Shown: positions 44,968-55,865 of the stretch, one piece after another
How the letters are laid out: every line of letters begins with the position of its first letter
Numbering within the stretch: position 1 is the stretch's first letter
Source: Caballeronia sordidicola
GTDB taxonomy: Bacteria; Pseudomonadota; Gammaproteobacteria; Burkholderiales; Burkholderiaceae
Assembly: GCF_000729995.1 (NCBI RefSeq)
Contig: NZ_JNFG01000004.1
Location: 124,001-188,000 of the forward strand
Length of the DNA stretch: 64,000 nt
Direction of reading: 5' to 3'
The notes under the pieces: generated by a model
Told to the model about the DNA's origin: nothing
Database searches by the model: none
The model's input: only the letters and a program-made list of their open reading frames with translations
Program-made: the position numbers and the translations under genes

Positions 44968-45261
44968 GATTCGTATTCCTAAAAATATATAAAAAACCGA
45001 AACAATTCCGACGCTTGTGACCATGAGTATTTGTACGGATCACTGCGGCGGGTAAGCAGTGTAATCCGAGTCCCGGGACTAGTTGTCAACAATTGTTAAA
45101 TCATCAGGAACTAACGGAACTCTCATTAGGAATGCCCTATAGTTTCAAGACTCTTCTCATTCGCATTAGGACTTTTTGCAATTGCATGTTCAAACGTTGC
45201 ATCTTTTAATCGATGCCGTTACGCTTCTCAATAATCGCGGGCTATTAGAAAGGATTGGGAA

Positions 45262-45567
45262 ATGTCGCAATACACCGAGCTCAAGGCGCAGATCGCCAAG
45301 CTTCAGGAACAGGCGGAGGAGGCGCGCCGCGCAGAACTGGAAGCAGTACTGGCGGATATCAGGCGCAAGATCGTAGAGTATGGGCTCACAGCCCAGGATC
45401 TGGGACTAACAGTCGTCCGGCGAGGTCGGCCTCCCAAGAAGGAGCCGCTGCCGCCGATCTATCAGGACCCCAAGTCGGGCAGCACCTGGAGCGGCCGCGG
45501 CAAACCGCCGAAATGGATTGCAGGAAAGAACCGCGAGCGCTTCCTGATTAGTCAGGCGCATTCTTAA
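45262..45567 (+). CDS. H-NS-family nucleoid-associated protein
   Basis: A 101-residue protein. The N-terminal coiled coil (YTELKAQIAKLQEQAEEARR) serves oligomerisation, and a basic linker has RRGRPPKKE. The C-terminal H-NS DNA-binding domain is YQDPKSGSTWSGRGKPPKW, with the minor-groove loop GRGKPPKW. Length fits BpH3-type silencers of Burkholderia. AAAGGA precedes the ATG, and a strong terminator follows. Confidence 0.94.
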   Translation: MSQYTELKAQIAKLQEQAEEARRAELEAVLADIRRKIVEYGLTAQDLGLTVVRRGRPPKKEPLPPIYQDPKSGSTWSGRGKPPKWIAGKNRERFLISQAHS

Positions 45568-45635
45568 AAGTGCGTGGTGAGTGCGTCGAATAGTGCAGAC
45601 AAAAGTAAAACAAAATCTCGTCATCAACGACAACG

Positions 45636-45670
45636 AAAAAAATCCGCCCGAAAGGGCGGATTTTTTTTTG
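45636..45670. terminator. Terminator downstream of the H-NS gene
   Basis: AATCCGCCC-GAAA-GGGCGGATT with an A-run before and T9 after. It can serve both strands, including the leftward glycosyltransferase gene. Confidence 0.93.
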
Positions 45671-45811
45671 CCTTGCAATAAAACGTTGGGTGAACGACGC
45701 GACCGTCGGTCACCGTCGTTTCCAATCGAGTCGACGCCGCAAATCCAAGCAATTCCCGAGCAATTCGTAGCGGCGCCCGGTCTCCCGGCAGCTGAATAAC
45801 TTAGCCGAAGA

Positions 45812-46882
45812 TTAGCCGATCGCCACCCGGCGCAATACCGGACGATTGGCGGCTTGCAACAACGCGGTATAGCTTTCGACGTAATTCAGCGCCATGGTCT
45901 TTGCACTAAAGCGACGTTCGAACTGCGCGCGAATTTCGGTACGTGAGAGCTCGTCCAGGCGTTGAAGTGCTCCGACCGCGCCTTGCACGTCTTCGCAAAT
46001 GAAGCCCGTCACGCCGTGGTCGATTACTTCCGGCACCGAACCACGATTGAATGCGATTACCGGCGTACCGCACGCCATCGCCTCAATCATTACCAGACCG
46101 AACGGCTCCGACCAGTCGATCGGGAACAGCAACGCCTTGGCGCCCGACAGGAACTCCGGCTTTTGCTGCTCGTTGATCTCGCCGACGAATTCCACACTGG
46201 CTTTCGACTCAGCCAGAAGCGGCTCGATCACTGTCTTGAAGTATTCCTGGTCGACCTTGTCTACCTTGGCGGCAATCTTCAGCGGAAGACCACTTTGAGC
46301 AGCGATCTTGATGGCGAGATCGGCGCGCTTTTCGGGACAGATACGACCCAGGAACGCAAGATATTCCGGCTTCTTGTGCGTTTGCGGCGTCAGCAACTTT
46401 TCCGGCAGTCCGTGATAGATCGTGTTGAGCCATCCAGCCTGCGGAAGCGGCACGCGCTGCGAATCCGAGATCGATACAACCGACGCATCAGGAAACGCGC
46501 TGAACACAGGTTGCAGTTCCGGAAGATCCAACCGGCCATGAAGCGTGGTCAGAAACGGCGTGTCCATTTGCGAGAAAATCGAGAACGGCATGTAGTCGAG
46601 GTGAAAGTGCAGCACGTCAAACTCATGAGCCCGGCGGCGGACATTCTCAAGCAGAAGCGCATGCGGCGCATTCCAGTCGCGGATGGACGGATCCAGGCGC
46701 AACGCGCGCGGCCAGGCGGCTTCCAGTTTCGCCTTGGTTTGCGAGTCGCCGCTTGCGAATAGCGTCACATCGTGGCCGAGATCAACCAGTGCGTCTGTCA
46801 GATACGAGACGACGCGCTCAGTGCCGCCGTAGAACTTCGGGGGGACTGCTTCGTGCAACGGTGCAATTTGTGCGATACGCAT
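45812..46882 (-). CDS. Glycosyltransferase family 4 protein
   Basis: A 356-residue GT-B glycosyltransferase. The N-terminal APLHEAVPPKFYGGTERVVS is typical of the GT4 group near sucrose/glycogen synthases. The C-terminal nucleotide-sugar site shows LGRICPEKRADLAI and the EX7E-type region EPFGLVMIEAMACGTPVIA. The product glycan is unknown. In related genomes a glycosyltransferase sits beside the flagellar regulators, so a surface-glycan or motility link is possible. Confidence 0.9.
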   Translation of the reverse strand: MRIAQIAPLHEAVPPKFYGGTERVVSYLTDALVDLGHDVTLFASGDSQTKAKLEAAWPRALRLDPSIRDWNAPHALLLENVRRRAHEFDVLHFHLDYMPFSIFSQMDTPFLTTLHGRLDLPELQPVFSAFPDASVVSISDSQRVPLPQAGWLNTIYHGLPEKLLTPQTHKKPEYLAFLGRICPEKRADLAIKIAAQSGLPLKIAAKVDKVDQEYFKTVIEPLLAESKASVEFVGEINEQQKPEFLSGAKALLFPIDWSEPFGLVMIEAMACGTPVIAFNRGSVPEVIDHGVTGFICEDVQGAVGALQRLDELSRTEIRAQFERRFSAKTMALNYVESYTALLQAANRPVLRRVAIG

Positions 46883-47403
46883 AACGTGACTCTCCTGTTC
46901 GTGAGGGCTTCGACGCGCAGTCTTCGGAACAAAAACAACGAAAACCGGTAAAGCCTTGGCAGACGGGCCAGCGCCAAAGCTGCCGCCCCCTGAAAATAGG
47001 ACCCGGATGAATCGGGTTATCCCTTACGACTCATTATCGGGATGACCCTGTGCATCAACGAGTCATTTTTCAAACGCTTAACCTTGTTACAGGCCGAAAC
47101 ACCGGCCGTTACAAGGCTTGGCGAATTGCCGACGTCCTTATTTGGCAAGCGATTGCGCCTTCGTCATCAAATTGCGCGGCGCAAGATGCGTTGCCCAGGA
47201 AGCCAATCACAGCAAAGCGTGTGCCACGGCGCAGGCAGGCTAGTCATGCCTCGCCTGCACTGGTCTCAGCGCTTGCCTGGGAAAATAAATGCTCGTCGCA
47301 TAAAGATTTGTCCGGGTCTGCCGTTAGTCAGACGGTTAGCTCAGGCGGCTCGAAAATCGATTCGTCCGATCTCAAAGCGCAAAAGCTTGCTTACAACTTG
47401 GTA

Positions 47404-47426
47404 CCGATTCGTAAGCTTCGAATCGG
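47404..47426. repeat. Perfect 8-bp dyad upstream of motA
   Basis: CCGATTCG and CGAATCGG flank TAAGCTT. It may be an operator or small hairpin; its regulator is unknown. Confidence 0.45.
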
Positions 47427-47580
47427 CATCTTTGCCCGGGTTTCTTGGTGACGCGAACCCCGACAGCGTGGCAAGGCGGCCGAACCGGCTCGCCAGCCGA
47501 CTGCCTTAGAGGCGTGAATGCACCGCCAATCAAGACGCTGCGCGGTCCCCAACCCGCTGCCCCCATCCGCTATTTCCCTT

Positions 47581-47607
47581 CAAAGTTTTCCCGCCACTTG
47601 CCGTAAA
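47581..47607 (+). promoter_or_regulatory. Sigma-28 (FliA) promoter of the mot-che operon
   Basis: CAAAGTTT-N11-GCCGTAAA fits TAAAGTTT-N11-GCCGATAA with one and two mismatches and exact spacing, 45 bp before the motA start. Confidence 0.8.
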
Positions 47608-47651
47608 CCACTTAACGGCGGTTTCGCCGATGCAACCAAGAGGGTTCGATT

Positions 47652-48512
47652 GTGCTGATTTTCATCGGAACATTAGTGACGCTGTTGTCCGTTTTCGGCG
47701 GTTATGCGCTGGAAGGCGGTCATCTTGGCGCATTGGTCCAGCCCGTTGAAATCCTGATGATCGCCGGCGCCGGCGTGGGCGCGTTCATCCTCGGCAACGG
47801 CATGAAGACGATCAAGTCCACGCTGCGCGTGATCCCGACGCTCTTCAAGGGCTCGAAGTACAACAAGGACGTGTACATGGAGCTGATGGCGCTGCTCTAT
47901 GTGCTGCTCGCAAAAGCACGCAAGGAAGGCACGCTGACGCTGGAGTCCGACATCGACGATCCGTCCAAAAGCCCGATCTTCGGCCAGTACCCGAAGATCC
48001 TGGCGGATCACCACATCGTCGAATTCCTTACTGATTATTTGCGCCTGATGGTCGGCGGCAACATGAACGCGTTCGAGATCGAAAGCCTCATGGACGAGGA
48101 GATCGAGACGCATCACGCGGAAGGCGAAGGCCCGGCGCAGGCGCTGCACAAAGTAGGCGATGCAATGCCGGCGTTCGGTATTGTCGCGGCCGTGATGGGC
48201 GTGGTTCACACCATGGCGTCGGCCGACCAGCCGCCGGCGATCCTTGGCGAGATGATCGCCCAGGCGCTGGTCGGGACGTTCCTCGGCATCCTGCTTTCCT
48301 ATGGATTGATCGGCCCGCTCGCGAGCGTCGCGGAACAGCGCGTGGCGGAGTCGACGAAGATGTTCCAGTGCATCAAGGTGACGATCCTGGCGAGCCTGAA
48401 CGGCTACGCGCCGGCTATCGCGGTGGAGTTCGGCCGCAAAGTGCTCTTCTCCACCGAGCGTCCGTCGTTCTCCGAACTGGAAGAACACGTGCGCCGCGTG
48501 AAGGCGAAGTAA
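47652..48512 (+). CDS. motA: Flagellar motor stator protein MotA
   Basis: A 286-residue stator subunit with four membrane segments: two near the N-terminus (LIFIGTLVTLLSVFGGYAL) and two near residues 170-230 (FGIVAAVMGVVHTM and ALVGTFLGILLSYG). The cytoplasmic loop between them carries the charged residues that contact FliG. GTG start with AGAGGG upstream. First gene of the motility/chemotaxis operon. Confidence 0.97.
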   Translation: MLIFIGTLVTLLSVFGGYALEGGHLGALVQPVEILMIAGAGVGAFILGNGMKTIKSTLRVIPTLFKGSKYNKDVYMELMALLYVLLAKARKEGTLTLESDIDDPSKSPIFGQYPKILADHHIVEFLTDYLRLMVGGNMNAFEIESLMDEEIETHHAEGEGPAQALHKVGDAMPAFGIVAAVMGVVHTMASADQPPAILGEMIAQALVGTFLGILLSYGLIGPLASVAEQRVAESTKMFQCIKVTILASLNGYAPAIAVEFGRKVLFSTERPSFSELEEHVRRVKAK

Positions 48513-48545
48513 CCGCCTTCAGCGACCGAGCGCCCCGAGCCCGCC

Positions 48546-49523
48546 ATGCCGACCAACAAAGATCGTCCGATTTTCATCAAGCGCGTTGTATCGAACAAGA
48601 AATCGCATCACGGTGGTGCCTGGAAGCTGGCGTACGCCGACTTCATGACGGCAATGATGGCGTTTTTCCTGCTGATGTGGCTGCTGAGCGCGGTGTCGCC
48701 GGTGCAGCGCCAGGGGATTGCCGAGTATTTCAACATGCCGCTGAAGAACGCGATCATGGGCGGGCAGGGTAGCGGCATGGACTCCAGCATCATCAATGGC
48801 GGCGGGCGCGATATTTCAAGCCCCGAGCCGGGCACGACCCGCATGAGCGACGGTACGCGGCGCGTGCAGCGGCTCGACGAACAGACGTTGAGAGCGGCGC
48901 AAGGTGAACTCGAGCGGCGCGACCTGGCTCGCCTGCACGACCTGCAGGTGAAGCTGATGGCCGCGATTGAAGCAAACCCGGTGTTGCGCCAGTTCAGGCA
49001 GCAGATCCGGATTGATTCGACGCAACAGGGTTTGCGCATCGAGATTGTCGATACCCAGAAGCGCCCGATGTTCGCGCTCGCAAGCAATAACGTCGAGCCC
49101 TACATGCGCGACATCCTGCGCGAGATCGGCAAGGCGCTCAACGACGTACCGAACCGGATCGTGGTGCAGGGGCACACCGACGCCACGCAATACGCGGGCG
49201 GTGAAAAGGGTTACAGCAACTGGGAGTTGTCTGCGGACCGCGCGAACGCTTCGCGGCGCGAGCTGATCTCGGGCGGTATGGACGAGTCGAAGGTATTGCG
49301 GGTGCTTGGACTTGCATCGACGCAGAACCTGAACAAGCAGGATGCTTTCGATCCCGAGAACCGGCGCATCAGCATCCTTGTGTTGAACCACAAGTCGGAA
49401 GAGGCCATGACGCGCGAGGACCAGCCGGCGACCACGATTACCAGCAACGCGGGCGGCGTGGGCGAGCTCAAGCCCAACTTCGGCTCGCTGGCGCCGGCCT
49501 TGCCGGCCAAGCCAGCGCCATGA
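48546..49523 (+). CDS. motB: Flagellar motor stator protein MotB
   Basis: A 325-residue stator subunit. The membrane segment WKLAYADFMTAMMAFFLLMW contains the proton-binding Asp. A periplasmic plug/linker follows, then an OmpA-like peptidoglycan-binding domain with VVQGHTDATQYAGGEKG and LSADRANASRREL. The C-terminal tail is Ala/Pro-rich. It lies 33 bp after motA. Confidence 0.97.
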   Translation: MPTNKDRPIFIKRVVSNKKSHHGGAWKLAYADFMTAMMAFFLLMWLLSAVSPVQRQGIAEYFNMPLKNAIMGGQGSGMDSSIINGGGRDISSPEPGTTRMSDGTRRVQRLDEQTLRAAQGELERRDLARLHDLQVKLMAAIEANPVLRQFRQQIRIDSTQQGLRIEIVDTQKRPMFALASNNVEPYMRDILREIGKALNDVPNRIVVQGHTDATQYAGGEKGYSNWELSADRANASRRELISGGMDESKVLRVLGLASTQNLNKQDAFDPENRRISILVLNHKSEEAMTREDQPATTITSNAGGVGELKPNFGSLAPALPAKPAP

Positions 49524-49597
49524 CGGCTGCATCGGGAAACACGCTCAAGAGAGCGCCAGAGCACGACAAGAACATCGGACAGAGGGCTGCAAATATC

Positions 49598-49978
49598 ATG
49601 ATCAAGAACATTCTGGCTGTCGACGACTCGGCTGCCATGCGGCAAATCCTCTCGGCGACGTTTGTCGCGGCAGGGTATCGCGTGGTGGTGGCTTTAGATG
49701 GCGCGGAAGCGTACGAAGCGGCGCTCGCGGAACAGTTCGATCTCGTGATCACCGACCAGAACATGCCGGCAATGAGCGGCCTGGAGCTGATCGGGAAATT
49801 GCGCGGACATCGTGCGTATGCGAATACGCCGATCCTCGTGCTGACGACCGAGTCGGGCGAGCCCTTCAAAGCCGCCGCGCGCGCAGTGGGCGCGACGGGC
49901 TGGCTCGAAAAGCCGTTCGACCCCGACATGCTGACCGAACTGGTCGCCACGTTGTCGGGAGCGGAACACCCGCACTGA
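49598..49978 (+). CDS. cheY: CheY-type single-domain response regulator
   Basis: A 126-residue receiver domain. VDDSAAMRQI supplies the acidic pocket, Asp53 in VITDQNMPAMSG is the phosphoacceptor, and LTTES and LEKPFD give the Thr and Lys. The start at 49598 begins the conserved fold. It lies between motB and cheA, and a second CheY is encoded at 57782, so one may be the motor-binding form and the other a phosphate sink; which is which is not readable. Confidence 0.93.
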   Translation: MIKNILAVDDSAAMRQILSATFVAAGYRVVVALDGAEAYEAALAEQFDLVITDQNMPAMSGLELIGKLRGHRAYANTPILVLTTESGEPFKAAARAVGATGWLEKPFDPDMLTELVATLSGAEHPH

Positions 49979-50077
49979 AGCAAACCGTTCTTGCATCAAG
50001 TATCAGGCACGAAGAAAACATCAGCTTTTACGACGCGCATAGCGACGACAGACAAGGCATCCCGTGGTGACCCAGGC

Positions 50078-52333
50078 ATGACACTCGACATTACGCAGTT
50101 CTATCAAACATTCTTCGACGAAGCCGACGAGCTGCTCGCGGACATGGAGCAGTTGCTGCTCGCGCTGGATCTGGCGAACCCCGATCCCGAAGATCTCGGG
50201 GCGATCTTCCGCGCGGCGCATTCGATCAAGGGCGGCGCGGCCACGTTCGGTTTTTCGGCGCTGACCGAGACCACGCACATCCTCGAGTCGTTGCTCGATC
50301 GGGCGCGCAATAACGAGCTGGTCCTGCGTCGCGACATGATCGATATGTTCCTCGAGACGAAAGACGTGCTGTCGGATCAGCTCGGCGCGTATCGCGCCAG
50401 TGCTGAGCCGGACGCAGCGGCCGCGAAGGCGATCTGCGCGAAGCTTGAGCACTTGCGGGACCACGATCCGGCTGACGCTGCCGTCGCCGCGGCAGGCGTT
50501 GCGCAGCCGCAGCCGTCGTTCACGGAAGCCGCCGCGATCGCGCAGGATCTCGCGCAAGTCGCGCTGGCGCTCGGTCCGAACGAACCGCCGCCGCATGTCG
50601 TCGAGCAAGCGAACGAGGCGGTCGAGGAAGACGGCGAATGGGCTGAATTTCCGGCTGCACCGGATGCAAGCCAAGGTGCCGAAGGCGCCGGGCAAGAGGG
50701 TCCTCACCTGAAAATTACGCTACGGGGGGTGGGAGAGAAGGACCAGGCTCTGCTGACTGAGGAGCTTGGAAACCTGGGTACTGTCGTCGGGGAATTGAAG
50801 TCGGGCAATGATTTGACGTTGTGGCTCGACTCGGATGTGTCCTCCGACGATATCGTCGCCGTGTGCTGTTTCGTGATCGATGAAGCGCAGATCGCGGTGA
50901 GCCGCGGCAATGCAGCGGATGCGGCGCCTGCTAGTGGGTCGCAAGCTGCTGCAGAGCAGGAAGATCTAGACGAGGTGGCAGCAAAAGCACCCGCACCTGA
51001 GAAGACGGAACCGGCGGCAGTCTCTGCTGCTGCCGCCGAGTCCCGCGCCAAGATATCCGCAAGCCCAGTGGTTGCAGAACCGTCCGAAGCGCCGAAGGCG
51101 CCGGAAGGCGACAAGAAGACGCGCGCGGCTGCCGCGCCGGCTGCCGCGGAAGGCAGCTCTATCCGCGTGGGTGTGGAGAAGGTCGATCAGCTGATCAACC
51201 TCGTCGGCGAACTGGTGATCACGCAGGCCATGCTCGCCGAAACCACGAGCACCTTCGATCCCGCCTTGCACGACCGCCTCTTCAATGGCATGGCGCAGCT
51301 CGAACGCAATGCGCGCGACCTGCAGGAAGCGGTGATGTCCATCCGCATGATGCCGATGGACTACGTCTTCAGCCGTTTCCCGCGCCTCGTGCGCGACTTG
51401 GCCGGAAAGCTCGGCAAGGAAGTCGAACTCGTCACGTTCGGACAGGCGACGGAGCTGGACAAGAGCTTGATTGAACGAATCATCGACCCGTTGACGCACC
51501 TCGTGCGCAACTCGCTCGACCATGGCATCGAAACCGTGGAAGCACGGCGTGCGGCGGGTAAAGCGACGGCGGGGCAGCTGGTGCTGTCGGCGGCGCATCA
51601 CGGCGGCAACATCGTGATCGAAGTCAGCGACGACGGCGCGGGCTTGCGCCGCGACAAGATTCTTGCGAAGGCGATGAAGCAAGGCATGCAGGTCAGCGAG
51701 CAAATGTCCGACGACGAAGTCTGGCAACTGATCTTCATGCCGGGTTTTTCCACCGCCGAGCAGGTCACGGACATCTCCGGCCGCGGCGTGGGCATGGACG
51801 TGGTGAAACGCAACATCCAGGCGATGGGCGGCCATGTCGAGATCCAGTCGCGTGAAGGCAAGGGTACGACCACGAAGATCGTATTGCCGCTGACGCTGGC
51901 GATTCTGGACGGCATGTCGGTCAAGGTCGGCGCAGAGATCTTCATCCTGCCGCTGAACTTCGTGATGGAGTCGCTGCAACCCGTTGCCGACGATATCTAC
52001 ACGGTTGCCGGCGGCGAGCGCGTGGTCCGCGTTCGCGGCGAGTACCTGCCGCTGGTCGCACTGCACCAGGTCTTTGAAGTGACCGATGCGCGCACTGAAC
52101 CCACGCAGGGAATCATCACGATCATCCAGTCGGAAGGACGCCGTTTTGCCATGCTGATCGATGAACTGGTCGGTCAGCAGCAAGTGGTGGTGAAGAACCT
52201 GGAAACGAATTACCGCAAGGTGCACGGCATTTCCGCCGCGACCATCCTGGGCGACGGCCGCGTCGCACTGATCGTCGACGTCGCGGCGCTGAATCGTGAA
52301 AACCGCTCGGCGCATGGCGCGCTGACGCATTAA
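50078..52333 (+). CDS. cheA: Chemotaxis histidine kinase CheA
   Basis: A 751-residue kinase with all five domains. P1 Hpt has His48 in [16 protein letters not shown] Pro/Ala-rich linker leads to a P2-like region ([24 protein letters not shown]). P3 dimerisation starts at [18 protein letters not shown]4 ATPase has [17 protein letters not shown] and [11 protein letters not shown]5 is CheW-like at the C-terminus. The start at 50078 opens the Hpt domain. It phosphorylates CheY and CheB. Confidence 0.97.
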   Translation: MTLDITQFYQTFFDEADELLADMEQLLLALDLANPDPEDLGAIFRAAHSIKGGAATFGFSALTETTHILESLLDRARNNELVLRRDMIDMFLETKDVLSDQLGAYRASAEPDAAAAKAICAKLEHLRDHDPADAAVAAAGVAQPQPSFTEAAAIAQDLAQVALALGPNEPPPHVVEQANEAVEEDGEWAEFPAAPDASQGAEGAGQEGPHLKITLRGVGEKDQALLTEELGNLGTVVGELKSGNDLTLWLDSDVSSDDIVAVCCFVIDEAQIAVSRGNAADAAPASGSQAAAEQEDLDEVAAKAPAPEKTEPAAVSAAAAESRAKISASPVVAEPSEAPKAPEGDKKTRAAAAPAAAEGSSIRVGVEKVDQLINLVGELVITQAMLAETTSTFDPALHDRLFNGMAQLERNARDLQEAVMSIRMMPMDYVFSRFPRLVRDLAGKLGKEVELVTFGQATELDKSLIERIIDPLTHLVRNSLDHGIETVEARRAAGKATAGQLVLSAAHHGGNIVIEVSDDGAGLRRDKILAKAMKQGMQVSEQMSDDEVWQLIFMPGFSTAEQVTDISGRGVGMDVVKRNIQAMGGHVEIQSREGKGTTTKIVLPLTLAILDGMSVKVGAEIFILPLNFVMESLQPVADDIYTVAGGERVVRVRGEYLPLVALHQVFEVTDARTEPTQGIITIIQSEGRRFAMLIDELVGQQQVVVKNLETNYRKVHGISAATILGDGRVALIVDVAALNRENRSAHGALTH

Positions 52334-52373
52334 ACAGATAGTCGGAACACCCAACCAATTTTTGGAGGCTAAC

Positions 52374-52907
52374 GTGGCAGCAGACATCCAATCGATTACT
52401 TCGGCGGTACAACGCCGTGACGTCCAACGTGTCAGCCAGGCCGAAGCGGCAGGACAGGAATTCCTCGTCTTCACGCTGGGCGCGGAAGAGTACGGCATCG
52501 ATATCCTGAAAGTGCAGGAAATTCGCGGCTACGACAACGTCACGCGCATCGCGAACGCGCCGGCGTTCATCAAGGGCGTGATCAACTTGCGCGGCATCAT
52601 CGTGCCGATCGTCGACATGCGCATCAAGTTCAATCTCGGTCGCGTGGAGTATGACAACCAGACCGTCGTGATCATCCTGAACGTCGCGCATCGCGTGGTC
52701 GGCATGGTGGTCGACGGCGTGTCCGACGTGCTCACGCTGCAAGCCGATCAAGTTATGCCGGCGCCGGAATTCGGCGCCACGCTCACGACCGAATACCTGA
52801 CGGGTCTCGGTACCGTCGATGGCCGGATGCTGATCCTGATGGACATCGAAAAGTTGATGACGAGCAAGGAGATGGAGTTGATCGACTCCGTCGCCGTGCC
52901 CGCCTGA
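52374..52907 (+). CDS. cheW: Chemotaxis coupling protein CheW
   Basis: A 177-residue adaptor linking receptors to CheA. It has [21 protein letters not shown] (in parts), [14 protein letters not shown], and [17 protein letters not shown] at 52374 is chosen as start because TTGGAGG sits 4-8 nt upstream; the TTG at 52362 overlaps the ribosome site itself. Confidence 0.96.
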   Translation: MAADIQSITSAVQRRDVQRVSQAEAAGQEFLVFTLGAEEYGIDILKVQEIRGYDNVTRIANAPAFIKGVINLRGIIVPIVDMRIKFNLGRVEYDNQTVVIILNVAHRVVGMVVDGVSDVLTLQADQVMPAPEFGATLTTEYLTGLGTVDGRMLILMDIEKLMTSKEMELIDSVAVPA

Positions 52908-52951
52908 GTCTTCACATAGTTGGTTACCAATACGTTGGTCGGGAAGAAGAC

Positions 52952-54742
52952 ATGCTTAAGAACTGGTCGATTCGTACCACGCTGACGCTCGTGGGCCTGC
53001 TGTTCGTCGGCTTTGCGGCAGTGGTGAGCGCGTTGTCGCTCAACGGCTTGCGCTCGGCCGGCAATTCGCTTTCCTTGCTGGCGGACAGCGACATGGTGTC
53101 CATGCGCGCACTCAACGACGCGTCGTCGAACCTGCTGCGCTCACGCGTGGCGCTCGACCGCGTGCGCGGGCTGACGGAAGCGAACAACGCCGACGAAGCC
53201 AAGAAGGTGCTCGAGCGCGGGCAGTTCCTGCTCGATAAATCGAACGAGAGCTGGAAGCTGTTCTTGTCGACGCCCAAGCCGATGTTGCCGCAAGCCACGC
53301 TGGACGACATCGTGACGAAACGCGACGCGTTGATGCATGACGGCGTCGAACCCGAGTTCGCGGCGATGCGCACCGGCGACATGGCGGCGTACCACGCGAT
53401 TGCGGACACCAAGATCAGCCCGATGTTCATCGCGCTCGACGCGGCGACGGCTGTCACGGCCGACTTGACCCAGAAGCACGCCGAGCAGTTGCGTGCGGAC
53501 GCGGGGGCGAACATTGCGCTGCTGATCGAGGTGATCATTGGCGTGATGGTGCTGGCCGTGCTCACGCTGATCGCCACGCGTGTCGCGCTGGGCGGGATGA
53601 TCGTGCAGCCGATCAACGATGCAGTCGATCACTTCGAGCGCATCGCCAAAGGCGATCTGACGAAGTCGGCGCATACGGACAAGACCAACGAGATCGGCCG
53701 GTTGTTTGCCGGTATCGAGCGGATGCGAACGAACCTGACCACGATGGTGGGATCGGTGCATCACGGTGCGGAATCTATCGATGTCGGCGCGCGCGAGATT
53801 GCGAGCGGCAACACGGATCTCTCGCAACGTACGGAAGAGCAAGCGGCGTCGCTGCAGGAAACGGCGTCGAGCATGGAGCAGCTCACGAGCACTGTGAAGC
53901 AGAACGCCGAGAACGCGCGCCAGGCTTCGCAACTGGCCGTCAACGCGTCCGATATTGCGTCGCGCGGCGGTCAGGTGGTGGAGCAGGTCGTGGACACCAT
54001 GAGCGCGATTTCATCGAGTTCGAGCAAGGTGGTCGACATCATCGGTGTGATTGAAGGCATCGCGTTCCAGACCAATATTCTCGCGCTGAACGCGGCCGTG
54101 GAAGCGGCGCGGGCAGGAGAGGAAGGGCGTGGTTTCGCCGTCGTTGCAGGCGAAGTGCGCAGTCTGGCGCAACGCAGCGCGGCAGCGGCGAAAGAGATCA
54201 AGTCGCTGATCGGCGACTCCACCGCGAAGGTGGAAAGCGGCTCCGTGCTGGTCGCGCGCGCCGGCGAGACGATGGACGAAATCGTGCAGGCCGTGCGCCG
54301 TGTCACCGACATCATGGGCGAGATCAGCGCCGCGTCGGACGAGCAGTCGCAAGGCATTGAACAGGTGAGCCGCGCCGTTGGGCAGATGGACGAAGTCACG
54401 CAGCAGAACGCGGCGCTGGTTGAACAGGCGGCGGCCGCAGCGGCGTCGCTTGAAGAGCAGACACGCAAGCTGAAGGACGTGGTCGGCCATTGGCAAGTCA
54501 GCAGCGACGCGCCTTCCAGCGACCCGCGCGCGCGACTCGAACCGAAGGTTGTCGCCCGTGCGCATACCAACGCAAACCCCGCGATTAAAGTTGCAGCACG
54601 GCCTAACGTCGCGGCCAATCGCGCCGTTAATAAGCTTAGTGCCTCACCGGCTCCGGCCGCTTCGGCACCGGCAACACCGGTTGCGAAAGCGCCCGCAGCG
54701 AAGCTCGCAGCGGCCGCGTCCGGCGACTGGGAAACTTTTTAA
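52952..54742 (+). CDS. Methyl-accepting chemotaxis protein (Tar-like)
   Basis: A 596-residue receptor. TM1 spans about residues 8-30, a periplasmic four-helix ligand domain follows, and TM2 is about 188-212. HAMP comes next, then the signalling hairpin with [20 protein letters not shown] (cut). The C-terminal Ala/Pro-rich tether ends in DWETF, a CheR/CheB-binding pentapeptide. The ligand is not readable. Position in the che operon suggests it is the main aspartate/serine-class receptor. Confidence 0.95.
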   Translation: MLKNWSIRTTLTLVGLLFVGFAAVVSALSLNGLRSAGNSLSLLADSDMVSMRALNDASSNLLRSRVALDRVRGLTEANNADEAKKVLERGQFLLDKSNESWKLFLSTPKPMLPQATLDDIVTKRDALMHDGVEPEFAAMRTGDMAAYHAIADTKISPMFIALDAATAVTADLTQKHAEQLRADAGANIALLIEVIIGVMVLAVLTLIATRVALGGMIVQPINDAVDHFERIAKGDLTKSAHTDKTNEIGRLFAGIERMRTNLTTMVGSVHHGAESIDVGAREIASGNTDLSQRTEEQAASLQETASSMEQLTSTVKQNAENARQASQLAVNASDIASRGGQVVEQVVDTMSAISSSSSKVVDIIGVIEGIAFQTNILALNAAVEAARAGEEGRGFAVVAGEVRSLAQRSAAAAKEIKSLIGDSTAKVESGSVLVARAGETMDEIVQAVRRVTDIMGEISAASDEQSQGIEQVSRAVGQMDEVTQQNAALVEQAAAAAASLEEQTRKLKDVVGHWQVSSDAPSSDPRARLEPKVVARAHTNANPAIKVAARPNVAANRAVNKLSASPAPAASAPATPVAKAPAAKLAAAASGDWETF

Positions 54743-54917
54743 GGCAGTGTCAGACAAGCATGCAGGCCCATCGAATCGCGCTCCTTGACGAGCATTTCAA
54801 TGAAGCGCGCCGGGCCGTGTGGTTGTCGAAGAGACGCGGTGCAACGCCCCATGGGAATCCGACCGGAGACCCGTACCGGGCCGCCGCCGATGCACGTTCC
54901 AGCAGAACAAAGGCTAG

Positions 54918-55865
54918 ATGATGGCAACGCGCCCACCCGTCGATTCACCCCGCGACCGGACCCGAACCGGTTCGGAAGTGGAACGCGACTTCGAATTCAC
55001 CAGCGCCGATTTCGGCCGCATTCGCGACCTGATTCACCGGCGCGCCGGGATTTCGCTGTCCGAGCATAAACGCGACATGGCGTACAGCCGTCTCGCGCGA
55101 CGTCTGCGCGCCTGCAATATCGATACGTTCCGCCTGTATCTCGATCGTCTCGAAGCGCAGCCGGATAGCGACGAGTGGGAAGCGTTCACCAACGCGCTGA
55201 CCACGAACCTGACTGCGTTCTTCCGCGAATCGCATCATTTCCCGATTCTCGCCACGTTCGCGAAAGGCCGTCCGCAGCCGTTCTCGGTGTGGTGCTCGGC
55301 GGCATCGACGGGGGAAGAGCCGTATTCCATCGCCATGACGCTGATGGAAACGCTTGGCGACGCCGGCGCGCGTCATTGCACGGTGATTGCGACGGACATA
55401 GACAGCCAGGTCTTGCAGAAGGCCGACGCGGGCGTCTATTCGCTCGATTCGGTGAAGACCCTTGGGGCCGACCGCCTGAAGCGGTTTTTCCTGAAGGGCA
55501 CGGGCGCGCATGCCGGCATGGTGAAGATCCGCCCGGAAGTGCGCGCGCTGGTGAAGTTCGAGCAACTGAACCTCACGGACGCGAAGTACGCGCTGCCCGG
55601 CCAGTTCGACGCGATCTTCTGCCGCAACGTGATGATCTACTTCGATAAACCCACGCAAGCGCAAGTGCTCGCGCGCTTCGAGCCGCTGATGAAGTCCGGC
55701 GGTTTGCTGTTCGCCGGGCACTCGGAAAACTTCACGTATGTGACGCAGGCATTCAAGCTGCGCGGCCAGACCGTGTACGGGTTGTCGCGTGATGCTGCTG
55801 CGGCGGCTGCGGCACTGGCCGCGGCGAAGAAAGCGGGCAAGACGCTCGCCGGGGAGCTCGCATGA
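54918..55865 (+). CDS. cheR: Chemotaxis methyltransferase CheR
   Basis: A 315-residue SAM-dependent enzyme that methylates receptor glutamates. It has the N-terminal helical CheR domain ([18 protein letters not shown]), [13 protein letters not shown], the SAM-binding [13 protein letters not shown], and [12 protein letters not shown]. Two adjacent ATGs (54918, 54921) are possible starts. Its end overlaps cheD by 4 bp. Confidence 0.96.
   Translation: MMATRPPVDSPRDRTRTGSEVERDFEFTSADFGRIRDLIHRRAGISLSEHKRDMAYSRLARRLRACNIDTFRLYLDRLEAQPDSDEWEAFTNALTTNLTAFFRESHHFPILATFAKGRPQPFSVWCSAASTGEEPYSIAMTLMETLGDAGARHCTVIATDIDSQVLQKADAGVYSLDSVKTLGADRLKRFFLKGTGAHAGMVKIRPEVRALVKFEQLNLTDAKYALPGQFDAIFCRNVMIYFDKPTQAQVLARFEPLMKSGGLLFAGHSENFTYVTQAFKLRGQTVYGLSRDAAAAAAALAAAKKAGKTLAGELA

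Larger units (their letters stand above)
46883..47651. other. 770-bp intergenic region before motA
   Basis: No convincing gene. Short frames at 47042-47509 do not resemble FlhD, FlhC or other known proteins. A perfect dyad CCGATTCG-TAAGCTT-CGAATCGG lies at 47404-47426, and the sigma-28 promoter of motA at 47581-47607. Confidence 0.5.

Noticed and set aside
47042-47509. Possible decayed flhD before motA
   Set aside because: Some residues (RIADVL, SSSN) vaguely recall FlhD, but they need several frame changes and no continuous similarity could be followed.
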